A DNA stretch of 64,000 bases from contig CP126125.1 in the NCBI GenBank assembly GCA_030123525.1, positions 682,001 through 746,000 on the forward strand, read 5' to 3'. A program made the translations under genes and the position numbers. Shown piece after piece: positions 9,317 to 18,191 of the stretch. The notes beneath the pieces are model-generated. The model had not been told where the DNA came from, made no database searches, and saw only the letters and a list, made by a program, of their open reading frames with translations. Source of the DNA: ELB16-189 sp018266435 (GTDB lineage: Bacteria; Bacteroidota; Bacteroidia; Cytophagales; Cyclobacteriaceae). Numbering within the stretch: the first letter of the stretch is position 1; every line of letters starts with the position of its first letter.

Positions 9317-11695
9317 TTATTCAATGTTTAATTCTGATTTTAAAATCTCTAGTTGACGATATGCATCTTCATCATATTCACTTGCTGCATCACTAAGTTT
9401 GATGTCGTTCATTTTAATTGTGAGTGGAACTCTAGAACAATCATCCGGTTTTGTGAATGCCAATGTGGTGAGTTTAAATAGATCGCTTAACAAATCCTCA
9501 TGGCTCATCTTCCCATATGCAAATTTGACGTTGAGCAAATTTGACGTACCACTGTGCAAGGCAAATTCTTTTCCAGTGGAACATAAAAAAGCCTCTCCAT
9601 TAAAATAACAATTCAATCCGTTGGGGGCATTTTCTATGAAAGCTTTTTTCTTCTGGGTATCATAATTGAGTCCAAATACTCGTACCGAGTAGAGAGAAGA
9701 TTTCGGGATTTCAAGAATATTTATTCCAGCATCACAACTTAAAAGCATTTCATCTTGAAGTTGTTTTAATCCTTGAAGCAACCCTTCAAGTTCAGTATCG
9801 AAGAGCCTTCCATCTCGATGGATCGTAATATTCAATATTTTAGTTTTCGAATCTATTTGAATTTCATCCTTCACTATTTTGTACAGCCAAGATTTTAATT
9901 GATCACTCGTTAACTTTTCCTTATTGCTCGTTTCGTCTGTTTCAGTCCTGATATTCTTACCGTGTTTGTCGATTATTGTGAATCCTGCCGTGTGATGCTT
10001 TACATCAATTCCAATTATCAAATCCGAAGTAATGGGCTCATTTAAAACAAATGGCCATTTATTACTGTTGAGTAAGACTTTATTGATAGCTACACCTCTT
10101 ACATAACCTTCAAACTTCCGTTGTCGCTCTGGCTTAATAAAATATTGAACCTTTCCATCTGGCGTGTTTTTGTAACCAAAACATTCTCTTATGGTATCAT
10201 CGTGGATGATCGAACAATTGATTCCAACTTTTTTCAACTCTCGAATTATTAATGCCCCCAGCTTGTCGTGTTCTCTTTTCGCTTTCCGCTCTAAACGAGG
10301 TATCATAACGAAGCCATAGCCCGGAGGTGTTTTGGAGAAATTTGATTTTACTGCATTCACAATCTGCTTTCCAACTTCCAAGTAATCTGTACCAAGCTTG
10401 AATTTATCTTCGTAAACAATTACATGAGGTGCATAGTTATCATTGGGGTACATTGTATTCACTGTTCCCCTAACCATATTTAGAAAGACTTCTCCCTTTG
10501 TATCACTTACTGATCTTGGCAAAACAATAATTTGATTTGGTAACGGTGATTTTGAATAAAACCCAATTTCTGGATTCAAAAGCCGATGCAGTCTAGTCTT
10601 TGCGATTTTACTTGGCAAGTCAAGTTCATTCGGTTTGAAGTCACCTTTGGATACGATGTTGTTGTTTCCAAGTTCGAATGAAGGAAAATTGAAAACTTTA
10701 TTAGGAACCTCAAGAGTCTTTTCAGAAAATTTGAGAATTGCATTCCCATATTTTATTGAGATGAAGAACATTCTTTTGAAGTCCATTATTTCGCTGAACC
10801 TTATGTTAGGCGGTATTATTGATTTGCGGTTGATCGCTCCATTATTAGTGTCTTGAAAATCGAGCACCTCATAACATAAACCAGCCGGCACACGCATTGG
10901 GCTCATATTGCTTCCATAATAAATTAGTGAGGCACTATCATTTGGCAAATTTGCAAGCTCGGGTGCATGTGGTCTGGGGATTGCATTCCTGACAAAATCA
11001 ATAAGCGACACGCCTTCAATTTTATATTCGCCAACATTAAAGTCATCAAATTCCATTGCTTTGATTTCGTACCAATCTTTGTATTGGTAGATGAGGGTCT
11101 TTTTCTTGTACCTCTTATCAAATTCCTCCTTTGTAAGATAGTATGGAAGAGGAGAAGCAGACGCAAATTTTCTCGTTGCATCAATAGAGATTCCAAATCC
11201 GCCTGATGGTAATTCAATCACCCTAAACGTGAAGCCTTTGTAGATTGCAATGCCATCTTGAATCTCTGGCGTCTTCAAAAAGAAAGGTTCACCGGCTCCT
11301 GGCTGCCAAAGATTCGAGTTTCGCCTTAGTTCACCGTTCAAGTCAAATTGAAGAAATCTCAAGCATATTTTTTTGACTTCATCGCTGGGATTTACAAAGT
11401 CAATATCAAATACTTTGTCGGAGAGATATAAATGAAAATACAACCTTCCCATTTCATTTTCAGTTTTTATTTTGCTCAGAATGGTGCTATCATTTTTGAC
11501 TATCAGTTTTGGTTCACTGTTGATCTCAACGATAGTTACTGGATGCCTCAAGGAGTTGCTGAATTTCCTGATTAGAAATTGCTTGTTCTCTTGGTAGTCC
11601 TTCCCTTGTTTCAATCCTTTAATATCAAACGCTCTATACTGAGCTGATATTTCCGAAGGGTTTTCGATTTTGAAGATGTTTGTGATGTATTTCAT
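9317..11695 (-). CDS. ago: long prokaryotic Argonaute, predicted catalytically active
   Basis: Guide-directed nuclease of 792 residues. The C-terminal PIWI domain shows the catalytic residues expected for a DEDX tetrad: Asp564 in LIIGIDVKHH, a candidate glutamate finger Glu593 (or Glu588) in the DETSNKEKLT stretch, Asp628 in ITIHRDGRLFD, and Asp764 in IKMNDIKLSD. Spacing of about 64 and 200 residues from the first Asp matches active long Argonautes. A MID-like region lies near 390-500 and contains a basic helix (RKAKREHDKLG) suited to binding a guide 5' end. The N and PAZ regions occupy residues 1-390 with weak similarity. It starts 1 bp after the RecB-like nuclease stop. Guide and target type (DNA or RNA) cannot be told from sequence. 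In the family such enzymes defend against plasmids and phages. Confidence 0.92.
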   Translation of the reverse strand: MKYITNIFKIENPSEISAQYRAFDIKGLKQGKDYQENKQFLIRKFSNSLRHPVTIVEINSEPKLIVKNDSTILSKIKTENEMGRLYFHLYLSDKVFDIDFVNPSDEVKKICLRFLQFDLNGELRRNSNLWQPGAGEPFFLKTPEIQDGIAIYKGFTFRVIELPSGGFGISIDATRKFASASPLPYYLTKEEFDKRYKKKTLIYQYKDWYEIKAMEFDDFNVGEYKIEGVSLIDFVRNAIPRPHAPELANLPNDSASLIYYGSNMSPMRVPAGLCYEVLDFQDTNNGAINRKSIIPPNIRFSEIMDFKRMFFISIKYGNAILKFSEKTLEVPNKVFNFPSFELGNNNIVSKGDFKPNELDLPSKIAKTRLHRLLNPEIGFYSKSPLPNQIIVLPRSVSDTKGEVFLNMVRGTVNTMYPNDNYAPHVIVYEDKFKLGTDYLEVGKQIVNAVKSNFSKTPPGYGFVMIPRLERKAKREHDKLGALIIRELKKVGINCSIIHDDTIRECFGYKNTPDGKVQYFIKPERQRKFEGYVRGVAINKVLLNSNKWPFVLNEPITSDLIIGIDVKHHTAGFTIIDKHGKNIRTETDETSNKEKLTSDQLKSWLYKIVKDEIQIDSKTKILNITIHRDGRLFDTELEGLLQGLKQLQDEMLLSCDAGINILEIPKSSLYSVRVFGLNYDTQKKKAFIENAPNGLNCYFNGEAFLCSTGKEFALHSGTSNLLNVKFAYGKMSHEDLLSDLFKLTTLAFTKPDDCSRVPLTIKMNDIKLSDAASEYDEDAYRQLEILKSELNIE

Positions 11696-11696
11696 G

Positions 11697-12629
11697 TTAG
11701 TCTTCTTTACAAATTTTTAAAAACTGACAATTGTTGCAGTTGTCGATGTTGGGTGTTTTTTGAAAATGATCAATATTGAGCGATTTATATTCTTCGTCAC
11801 ATTTTTTCAACCGCATGGCCTCAATTCCTTCTGCTACAAAGTCATTGATCATTTCAATGTAATCATCCGTGACTGAATACTTTCTAATGGTGTTTTTCAG
11901 AAGTTGAAACTCAGAAAGCTTAATGTCATGTGCTGTATAACCATTAACGTATTCAACAAAATCCTTGTGGGGATTGCAATTAGTTAGCGCTAAGGCATAA
12001 ATCAAAAGTTGTTCGTTGTAAGTCTTCGTTCCAAAGAAATGAACCTTCCAATCAAAAATATGAGGCGGTTCATTGGAGAAGAATGCTATCAAATCAGGAA
12101 CTCCTTTGATCGTGAAGTCATGAATACTGTATGTCAGTGATCTTTGCGTTACCAAATACTTAGCAGTTTTTAGGTAATCCAACAATTCCTTATTAGAAAT
12201 GAAATTTTTTAAAGCTTGCTCAATTTCATTCCATGAGCTGGTCAGTTTGCCATTCAAGTCAGTGTTCTTTGTATATTCAAAATCATAAATGGCTGCAAAG
12301 TCATATTCATGATCTCCTTTCTTTAAACCTTCTTCTTTGTATTTTTTTGCTTTTGCAAATTCATATCTGGCTCTCGTGAGCTTACGGGCAAATTCGATTA
12401 TTTCTTTTTCGTTAATGGTCTGTTTCTTTTGAAGCTTAGGAATGATCAACTCACTTATTGTATAGTCAACAATTTTTCCTCTCCAAGCCTCAAGACTTTC
12501 CAATTCCGATAATAGGTACACTTCCCGTCTGAAAGTGTCCTTATTACTCCTGCTCCCAAGCTTTTCGCTCAGAAACCACTTGCGTTGGCATCGCTGGAAT
12601 TGTTTGAAAGATGAAATTGACCAAATCAT
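11697..12629 (-). CDS. RecB/Cas4-like PD-(D/E)XK nuclease linked to Argonaute
   Basis: Predicted iron-sulfur nuclease of 310 residues. The core is GVPDLI (Asp179), FDWKV (Asp193, Lys195) and a following YNEQLLIYA helix (Gln207), the standard PD-(D/E)XK arrangement. Cys14 in the N-terminal FKQFQRCQRKW segment and Cys298, Cys301, Cys307 at the C-terminus form the Cas4/AddB-type 4Fe-4S cysteine set. Its start overlaps the XRE gene stop by 4 bp (ATGA) and the Argonaute gene follows after 1 bp, so all three are one operon. Cas4-like nucleases recur beside long Argonautes; roles in guide generation or target degradation are inferred from that association, not from this sequence. Confidence 0.85.
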   Translation of the reverse strand: MIWSISSFKQFQRCQRKWFLSEKLGSRSNKDTFRREVYLLSELESLEAWRGKIVDYTISELIIPKLQKKQTINEKEIIEFARKLTRARYEFAKAKKYKEEGLKKGDHEYDFAAIYDFEYTKNTDLNGKLTSSWNEIEQALKNFISNKELLDYLKTAKYLVTQRSLTYSIHDFTIKGVPDLIAFFSNEPPHIFDWKVHFFGTKTYNEQLLIYALALTNCNPHKDFVEYVNGYTAHDIKLSEFQLLKNTIRKYSVTDDYIEMINDFVAEGIEAMRLKKCDEEYKSLNIDHFQKTPNIDNCNNCQFLKICKED

Positions 12630-12970
12630 TTTCTCCTGCTTCTAATAAATTTTAAATATTCGAGTAACTCCATTTCCTCTTCAGTAGAAATTTCTCCAAT
12701 TCGGTGCAAAACGGATTCTTCAGATTTTCTAGCCCTGACAGTCGTTGAAGCTTTCGGAACGGGATAACCTACTTTCTCCATCAACACTTCATATTTAATG
12801 CCATAGAGCTCTGCTAACTTATACAAGGTGGTTGGAGATGGTTGCTTGATCTTGCTTGACTCCAATTGGCTCAAGTAGGCATTCGATACTTCCGATTGCT
12901 TTTCAACTTCGCGCAGTGTAAGGCCTTTCGATTCTCTAAGCGCCTTAATGTATTCTCCATAATTTTCCAT
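12626..12970 (-). CDS. XRE-family HTH regulator heading the Argonaute operon
   Basis: A 114-residue DNA-binding protein. Residues 4-60 form a classic HTH_3 domain: YIKALRESKGLTLREVEKQS, then VSNAYLSQLES as the recognition helix, then TTLYKLAELYGI. The C-terminal 40 residues are charged and probably mediate dimerisation. It is the first gene of the minus-strand operon and diverges from the type III methyltransferase gene. Two 19-bp repeats overlap its predicted promoter, so it probably represses itself and perhaps the divergent genes. ATG start, 4-bp overlap with the next gene. Confidence 0.9.
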   Translation of the reverse strand: MENYGEYIKALRESKGLTLREVEKQSEVSNAYLSQLESSKIKQPSPTTLYKLAELYGIKYEVLMEKVGYPVPKASTTVRARKSEESVLHRIGEISTEEEMELLEYLKFIRSRRK

Positions 12971-12989
12971 GTTTTTTAGTTATAGCGTT

Positions 12990-13040
12990 GCTAATTATCG
13001 CAAGCAAATGTAGGTAGCAATGCTAAGTATTGCAAGCAAA
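12990..13040. promoter_or_regulatory. twin 19-bp operator candidate for the XRE regulator
   Basis: GCTAATTATCGCAAGCAAA at 12990-13008 and GCTAAGTATTGCAAGCAAA at 13022-13040 agree at 17 of 19 positions and start 32 bp apart, about three helical turns. Each contains a TTGC/GCAA or CAAT/ATTG inverted element. They cover the predicted promoter of the XRE operon and sit between the two divergent transcription units, which is the usual place for an autoregulatory operator. Binding is inferred. Confidence 0.6.
13005..13035 (-). promoter_or_regulatory. predicted Bacteroidota promoter of the XRE-Argonaute operon
   Basis: Read on the minus strand, TACATTTG at 13012-13005 matches the -7 box TAnnTTTG exactly, and a TTG at 13035-13033 lies 20 bp upstream as a -33 element. 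The start codon of the XRE gene follows about 35 bp downstream of the -7 box. The -7 box lies in the first operator repeat. Confidence 0.5.
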
Positions 13041-13103
13041 CTGGGTAAAACTTTTACTGATACGTTATTGTCGCATCTGGCATAAACCTTCCGTTTTAAG
13101 GGT

Positions 13104-13111
13104 TATATTTG
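13104..13111 (+). promoter_or_regulatory. predicted -7 box for the type III mod-res operon
   Basis: TATATTTG matches TAnnTTTG exactly and lies 30 bp upstream of the ATG at 13142. This argues against the in-frame TTG at 13109, which would fall inside the box. No convincing -33 element is seen. Confidence 0.4.
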
Positions 13112-13141
13112 AAATCAACCTCAAAATCCTACTTTTTAGAC

Positions 13142-15121
13142 ATGACAGAGCTTATCTGGGAAGGCAAATACAAAGACGGAAAGAAAGTTACTCCCGTGCG
13201 CATAGCCCTTCCTTTTCAGACAATTGAGACTGTAAACGAAAGTGCTCAACAACGACAAAAGACTTTAGATTTTTTTGCCTCAGAGCCCGCAGTCGACTTT
13301 AATAAAAAAGAGTGGCGTAACAGGCTCATTTGGGGTGACAAAAAATATGTGTTGCCAAGTTTACTCCCTGAGTTTGCAGGAAAGGTGAACCTGATCTACA
13401 TAGACCCACCCTTTAATGTAGGATCAGATTTTTCTTTCATTGCCACAATTTCAGACAGTCCTGATGCCGAAGAAGATGAGACTACTTCATTTGTAAAACA
13501 ACCTAGTATTATTGAGCAGAAAGCATATCGAGATACTTGGGGCAAAGGTCTTGATAGCTACATGCAATGGTTCTATGAAACAGCATTGTTGCTGAAAGAA
13601 CTACTTGCAGAAGACGGAAGTATTTACGTTCATTTGGATTGGCACGTAGGTCATTATGCTAAAGTGATTTTAGATGAGGTATTCGGGTATGATAATTTTG
13701 AAAGTCAAATAGTATGGGAGAGAGTAACAACACACAGCGACACAAAAGGTTTTGGCTTCAACCATGACATTATCCTGTTCTACTCAAAATCAGATAAGTT
13801 CAATTTTAATAAACAATACGTACCCCTTAGCGATTCGTATATAAAAAGTCACTACACACAAGTTGACAAAGAAGGAAGGAGATTTCGCTGGGATAATTCT
13901 ACCGCGGCAGGTCAAGGTCCTGCTCGGATTTTTTTCGGGAAAAAATTAGAACCTCCAAAGGGAACTCACTGGCGGTGGTCTCAGGAAAATATTGACAAAC
14001 TGACAAGTGAAGGCAGAATTGAGTTGACAAGTAAAGGGATGCCACAGTACAAAAGATTTTTGGACGAGATGAAAGGAAAAGTATTGCAGTCTGTTTGGGC
14101 AGATATTTTCCCCGTTAATTCCCAAGCACAAGAAAGACTCGACTACGACACCCAAAAGCCAGAATCACTACTTGAAAGAGTAATAAATGCTAGTAGCAAT
14201 GAAGGTGACTTAATCCTCGATTGCTTTTGCGGAAGTGGGACAACAGCAGCAGTCGCAGAAAAATTAAACAGGAGATGGATCACCTGTGATCTGGGAAGAT
14301 TTTCAATTCATACAGCGCGGAAAAGATTTTTGGGCATTGATAGTGTTAAGCCTTTCATCGTTCAAAATCTTGGAAAGTATGAACGTCAGCAATGGGTAAA
14401 TGCTGAATTTGAAAATCCAGAGGATAGAATCAAGCAAGAGAAAGCATACCGGACATTTATTCTCGATCTATATCATGCAAAGCTTATTGATGGATACACA
14501 TGGTTACATGGTGCTAAAGCCGGCAAGATGATTCACGTGGGGAGCGTTGAAGCACCAGTGACGGTTGATGACATCAAGGCGACCATCAAGGAATTCTGGA
14601 AAGTGGTTGGTAAGGAAAAAGCCGTTGAGAAAAATCATATTGATTTTCTCGGATGGGATTTTGCCTTTGATGTGAATGAAACTGCCAAACAATTTGCGGC
14701 CGAGAATAATGTTCAAATCCATCCAGTGAAAATCCCCCGTGAAGTTTTGGAACAAAAGGCCGTTGATCAGGGTGACATTAAATTTTACGAGCTTGCTTCT
14801 CTTGGAGTAAAAACCAAAATCAATAAGCTAACGGCTAGTGTTACTCTCGATAATTTTATTATTCCACCTGATGATGTACCACAGGAAGTTCAAGGGAAAA
14901 TTACCCATTGGAGCCAATGGATAGATTATTGGGCAGTGGATTGGAATTATCGGGATGATACTTTTCATAATGAATGGCAGAGCTACCGAACCAAACAACA
15001 CCCCAAGATTGAATTGACTGCTGGCCACACCTATGAAAAGAAAGGTAAGTACACTGTCTTGGTTAAGGTGATAGACATACTTGGTAATGACACCACCAAA
15101 TCCATTGAAATCACTGTTTAG
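13142..15121 (+). CDS. mod: type III restriction-modification DNA methyltransferase (Mod)
   Basis: Predicted N6-adenine methyltransferase and specificity subunit. Motif IV YIDPPFN is at about residue 86 and the AdoMet-binding motif DCFCGSGT at about 360, so motif IV precedes motif I, as in beta-class type III Mod proteins. The target-recognition region lies between them. The C-terminal 100 residues add a beta-sandwich PKD-like tail (GHTYEKKGKYTVLVKV) that is known from this subfamily. I chose the ATG at 13142, which gives the usual MTELIWEGKYKDG opening. res follows after 3 bp. Recognition sequence cannot be read. Confidence 0.93.
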   Translation: MTELIWEGKYKDGKKVTPVRIALPFQTIETVNESAQQRQKTLDFFASEPAVDFNKKEWRNRLIWGDKKYVLPSLLPEFAGKVNLIYIDPPFNVGSDFSFIATISDSPDAEEDETTSFVKQPSIIEQKAYRDTWGKGLDSYMQWFYETALLLKELLAEDGSIYVHLDWHVGHYAKVILDEVFGYDNFESQIVWERVTTHSDTKGFGFNHDIILFYSKSDKFNFNKQYVPLSDSYIKSHYTQVDKEGRRFRWDNSTAAGQGPARIFFGKKLEPPKGTHWRWSQENIDKLTSEGRIELTSKGMPQYKRFLDEMKGKVLQSVWADIFPVNSQAQERLDYDTQKPESLLERVINASSNEGDLILDCFCGSGTTAAVAEKLNRRWITCDLGRFSIHTARKRFLGIDSVKPFIVQNLGKYERQQWVNAEFENPEDRIKQEKAYRTFILDLYHAKLIDGYTWLHGAKAGKMIHVGSVEAPVTVDDIKATIKEFWKVVGKEKAVEKNHIDFLGWDFAFDVNETAKQFAAENNVQIHPVKIPREVLEQKAVDQGDIKFYELASLGVKTKINKLTASVTLDNFIIPPDDVPQEVQGKITHWSQWIDYWAVDWNYRDDTFHNEWQSYRTKQHPKIELTAGHTYEKKGKYTVLVKVIDILGNDTTKSIEITV

Positions 15122-15124
15122 GTT

Positions 15125-17695
15125 ATGGCAAAGAAAAAAGCAGTTGATAAGCAAAAGGACTTGTTCAATATTCAGGATCAATTGAACACTGCGGCTTGTG
15201 TGCCGCAGATTAGAGAAGCAATTAAAACGTGGAGAGCCGAAAAATACAAAGGCATAACGAATACAACCCGAGAACTTTTCAACTTTTGGTTTCACACGGA
15301 TCATATTCTGCCGAATGGTCAGACCTTTCGCTACCATACTGCCCAACGTGAAGCCATTGAAACGCTCGTTTACCTTTTTGAAGTAAGGAAGATCAGGAAT
15401 AGAAAGACTCTCCTAGAAACTTTTGCATTCAACACTAAAGACTTAAGACTCCCTCCCTACGATGAATTTGCCAGGTATTGTGTGAAGATGGCAACAGGTA
15501 GTGGTAAAACGAAAGTCATGGCTATGACTATCGTTTGGCAATTCGCTAATGCTGTTAGAGAAGATGACACCCAATTCGCCAAGAATTTCTTAATACTTGC
15601 TCCAAACGTTATTGTGTTTGACCGTTTACGAAGTGATTTTGAAAGCGGAAGAATATTCAGAATCGATCCTTTAATCCCCAAACATTTTGCTTGGTGGTGG
15701 GAAATGGAGTATTACATGAGAGGTGATACTGAAAGAACTAACAGCCAAGGGGCTTTGTATCTTACCAACATCCAACAATTTTATGAGCGCGGTTCAAAGT
15801 CAAATGAGGATGAACCAGAGATCATGACAAGCATGCTGGGTTCAAAACCACCAGCAACTAAAACAGAGATTTCTGATTTTGATGAACGAATAGCTAAGCG
15901 TGATGGACTGACTTTAGTCTTAAATGATGAAGCTCACCACACACACGATGAAGAAAGCGAATGGAATAAATTTATAAGGAAACTTCATACGCAAAGACCT
16001 CTTGCATTACAATTGGATGTTTCAGCGACTCCTCGATATAGCAAGGGTTCACTATTTGCTTGGACAGTTTTTGACTACCCGTTGAAGCAAGCCATACTTG
16101 ATAGGATAGTCAAACGACCAATAAAGGGTATTTCAAAAATTGAAGAAGCAAAATCCGATGTTGCTAGTGTTCGTTACAAAGGATTTCTTACAGCAGGTGT
16201 CGAGCGATGGAAAGAATACAGTGATCAATTATCATCGCTGAAGAAAAAGCCAATACTCTTTGTGATGCTCAATAACACGGACGAAGCAGATGACATTGGT
16301 GATTGGCTTCGCACAAAGTATCCAAATGAATTTGGCGGTGAAAAAACTTTAATCATTCACACCGACAAATCAGGGGAAGTATCAAAAAAGGATTTGGATA
16401 CGGCTCGCAAGACGGCACGAGACGTTGATCATGAGAAAAGTCAGGTCAATGCAATTGTATCAGTTCTTATGTTACGTGAAGGTTGGGATGTTCAAAATGT
16501 AACTGTAGTTGTTGGGTTGCGTCCGTATAGTGCAAAGGCAAATATTCTTCCAGAACAAACAATTGGTCGAGGGCTTCGATTGATGTTCCGAAATCAGGGA
16601 GACAACTATACGGAGCGCGTTGATATTATTGGTAACGGAGCGTTCATGGAGTTTGTAGATGACCTTGAACGATTGGAGGAATTGAAATTTGATACTTTCC
16701 AGATTGGAAAAGATAAACTCAAAATCATAACCATTAGACCAGTAGAAGAGAAGAAGGAATATGATATTGGAGTACCCGAAATTTCTCCAGTGCTCGGGAG
16801 AAAGAAGTCGCTTGCAGATGAGATAGAGGAGATTGATGTAATGAAATTTAATATCAGTAAGCTTCCACTTAAGGGAAAAGAAATTCAGGAGATAAAAACT
16901 TTTGTTTACGAAGGTCGAGATATTCTTACAGATGAGAAACTTTTAGAACGAGAATACAAAATTCCACCAGCCCAAACAGCCGAGGAAGTCATTGGATATT
17001 ATGCACGTCAAATTGCAAAGAACATTAAGCTTCCTTCGCAGTTCGCTTTGTTAGCTCCAAAAATTAAGGATTTTTTTGAGCGCAAAGCATTTGGTCAAAC
17101 GGTCGACTTGACTGACAAGAATGTTATTCTTGCTATGAGTACAAACATTGCAAGCTTTGTAGTTGTGAAAGAATTCGAAAAGGCTTTGAGGGAAATAGTG
17201 ATTGAACACAAAGTACCTCAATTGCTTTCTGAGAACCGTCTCTTGTCTTCGACACCACCTTTTCCGACATCAAAAAAGTTATTGGAAGCAAAAAAGACAG
17301 TCTTCAATTACACAGCTTGCGGAAATGATTTCGAATATGATTTTGCCAAATTCCTTGACAAATCTGATGATATAAAGTCTTTTGCGAAAATTCCAGATCA
17401 ATTCGGTTTCTGTGTACAATACACTGATACGGTTGCCAACATCAGAAACTATTTTCCTGATTTTATTGCCATAGATAAAGAAGGAACTAAGTGGATTGTG
17501 GAAACGAAAGGTAGGGAGGATATCGAAGTGAAGCTTAAAGATAATGCCGCAATCAACTGGTGCAAGGCTGCATCCGAATTGACGAAAGAACAATGGAGAT
17601 ATTTAAAAGTACCTCAGAAGGAATTTGAGCAACTGCATCCAGAATATTTTGAAGAGCTGATAGCAGGCATAAACCCACCGTCACTTTTTGAATAG
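15125..17695 (+). CDS. res: type III restriction endonuclease subunit (Res)
   Basis: ATP-dependent SF2 helicase/translocase and nuclease that acts with Mod. Walker A MATGSGKT starts at residue 122, DEAH is at 268-271, SATP follows, and the motif VI-like QTIGRGLRL lies near 480. The C-terminal PD-(D/E)XK nuclease core reads PDFIAID (Asp779) and IVETKGR (Glu793, Lys795). Length of 856 residues is normal for the family. All motifs are intact, so the system is probably active. It ends shortly before a 29-bp palindrome. Confidence 0.95.
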   Translation: MAKKKAVDKQKDLFNIQDQLNTAACVPQIREAIKTWRAEKYKGITNTTRELFNFWFHTDHILPNGQTFRYHTAQREAIETLVYLFEVRKIRNRKTLLETFAFNTKDLRLPPYDEFARYCVKMATGSGKTKVMAMTIVWQFANAVREDDTQFAKNFLILAPNVIVFDRLRSDFESGRIFRIDPLIPKHFAWWWEMEYYMRGDTERTNSQGALYLTNIQQFYERGSKSNEDEPEIMTSMLGSKPPATKTEISDFDERIAKRDGLTLVLNDEAHHTHDEESEWNKFIRKLHTQRPLALQLDVSATPRYSKGSLFAWTVFDYPLKQAILDRIVKRPIKGISKIEEAKSDVASVRYKGFLTAGVERWKEYSDQLSSLKKKPILFVMLNNTDEADDIGDWLRTKYPNEFGGEKTLIIHTDKSGEVSKKDLDTARKTARDVDHEKSQVNAIVSVLMLREGWDVQNVTVVVGLRPYSAKANILPEQTIGRGLRLMFRNQGDNYTERVDIIGNGAFMEFVDDLERLEELKFDTFQIGKDKLKIITIRPVEEKKEYDIGVPEISPVLGRKKSLADEIEEIDVMKFNISKLPLKGKEIQEIKTFVYEGRDILTDEKLLEREYKIPPAQTAEEVIGYYARQIAKNIKLPSQFALLAPKIKDFFERKAFGQTVDLTDKNVILAMSTNIASFVVVKEFEKALREIVIEHKVPQLLSENRLLSSTPPFPTSKKLLEAKKTVFNYTACGNDFEYDFAKFLDKSDDIKSFAKIPDQFGFCVQYTDTVANIRNYFPDFIAIDKEGTKWIVETKGREDIEVKLKDNAAINWCKAASELTKEQWRYLKVPQKEFEQLHPEYFEELIAGINPPSLFE

Positions 17696-17728
17696 TTAGC
17701 TATCTCAATTTCCTTTGTGTATGAAAGA

Positions 17729-17757
17729 ATTAGGGGTCAGAGACTCTGACCCCTAAT
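17729..17757. terminator. 29-bp perfect palindrome, terminator-like or REP-like
   Basis: Arms of 14 bp (ATTAGGGGTCAGAG and its complement) flank a single A. It sits in the 78-bp gap between the convergent res gene and a minus-strand hypothetical gene, where a bidirectional terminator is expected. There is no strong T-tract on either side, and the GGGGTCAGAG core looks like dispersed REP sequences, so both readings are open. Confidence 0.5.
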
Positions 17758-17773
17758 ATTTAAAAGTTATTGA

Positions 17774-18148
17774 TTAGTCTTTTGTATCGGACGCCAATTC
17801 ATTCATCGATGAATTGAGTTCTTCAATCCGATCCTTACCAACTATTCTGTACATATTCAGTACACCAAGTTCAAATGCGGTGCAGGCTCGTTTTTTATTT
17901 GAGTCAGTTTTAAAACCGCTGTAAGTACTTTCAAGACTTAGCCAAAAAAGGTAGCTATTAACTCTCTTTTCAAAAACGTTTGTGACGAAAAAGTTACCCT
18001 CTTTTTTCAATACCATTGTGAAAAAAATCTCATCGTCTGGAATTTCTTGCTCACTCTTCGAATTCTGATTAACGAACAGAGAGTTTTGTTGACGGCCACC
18101 TTTATATCGACTACTTGGTGAAGCCTTTTTATCTTTTTGAGTTTTCAT
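17774..18148 (-). CDS. hypothetical protein, basic N-terminus
   Basis: A 124-residue protein I do not recognise. The first 25 residues are basic and low in hydrophobics, the centre is rich in aromatic residues and predicted beta, and the tail is acidic. There is no signal peptide or membrane segment. It follows the next upstream gene after 43 bp on the same strand and is probably its operon partner. It lies at the border between the restriction genes and the primase-helicase module. Confidence 0.5.
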   Translation of the reverse strand: MKTQKDKKASPSSRYKGGRQQNSLFVNQNSKSEQEIPDDEIFFTMVLKKEGNFFVTNVFEKRVNSYLFWLSLESTYSGFKTDSNKKRACTAFELGVLNMYRIVGKDRIEELNSSMNELASDTKD

Positions 18149-18191
18149 AATTGAATATTTTATTTTTTTTGAAAAATGACTATAACATCGA

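Noticed and set aside
2085..12629. CRISPR-Cas system suggested by two Cas4-like proteins
   Set aside because: No repeat-spacer array and no cas1, cas2 or effector genes anywhere in the window.
13109..13141. TTG start for the type III methyltransferase
   Set aside because: It would sit inside the TATATTTG promoter box; the ATG at 13142 gives the normal family N-terminus.
14828..15346. 172-residue minus-strand frame across the mod-res junction
   Set aside because: Overlaps the ends of two well-supported genes.
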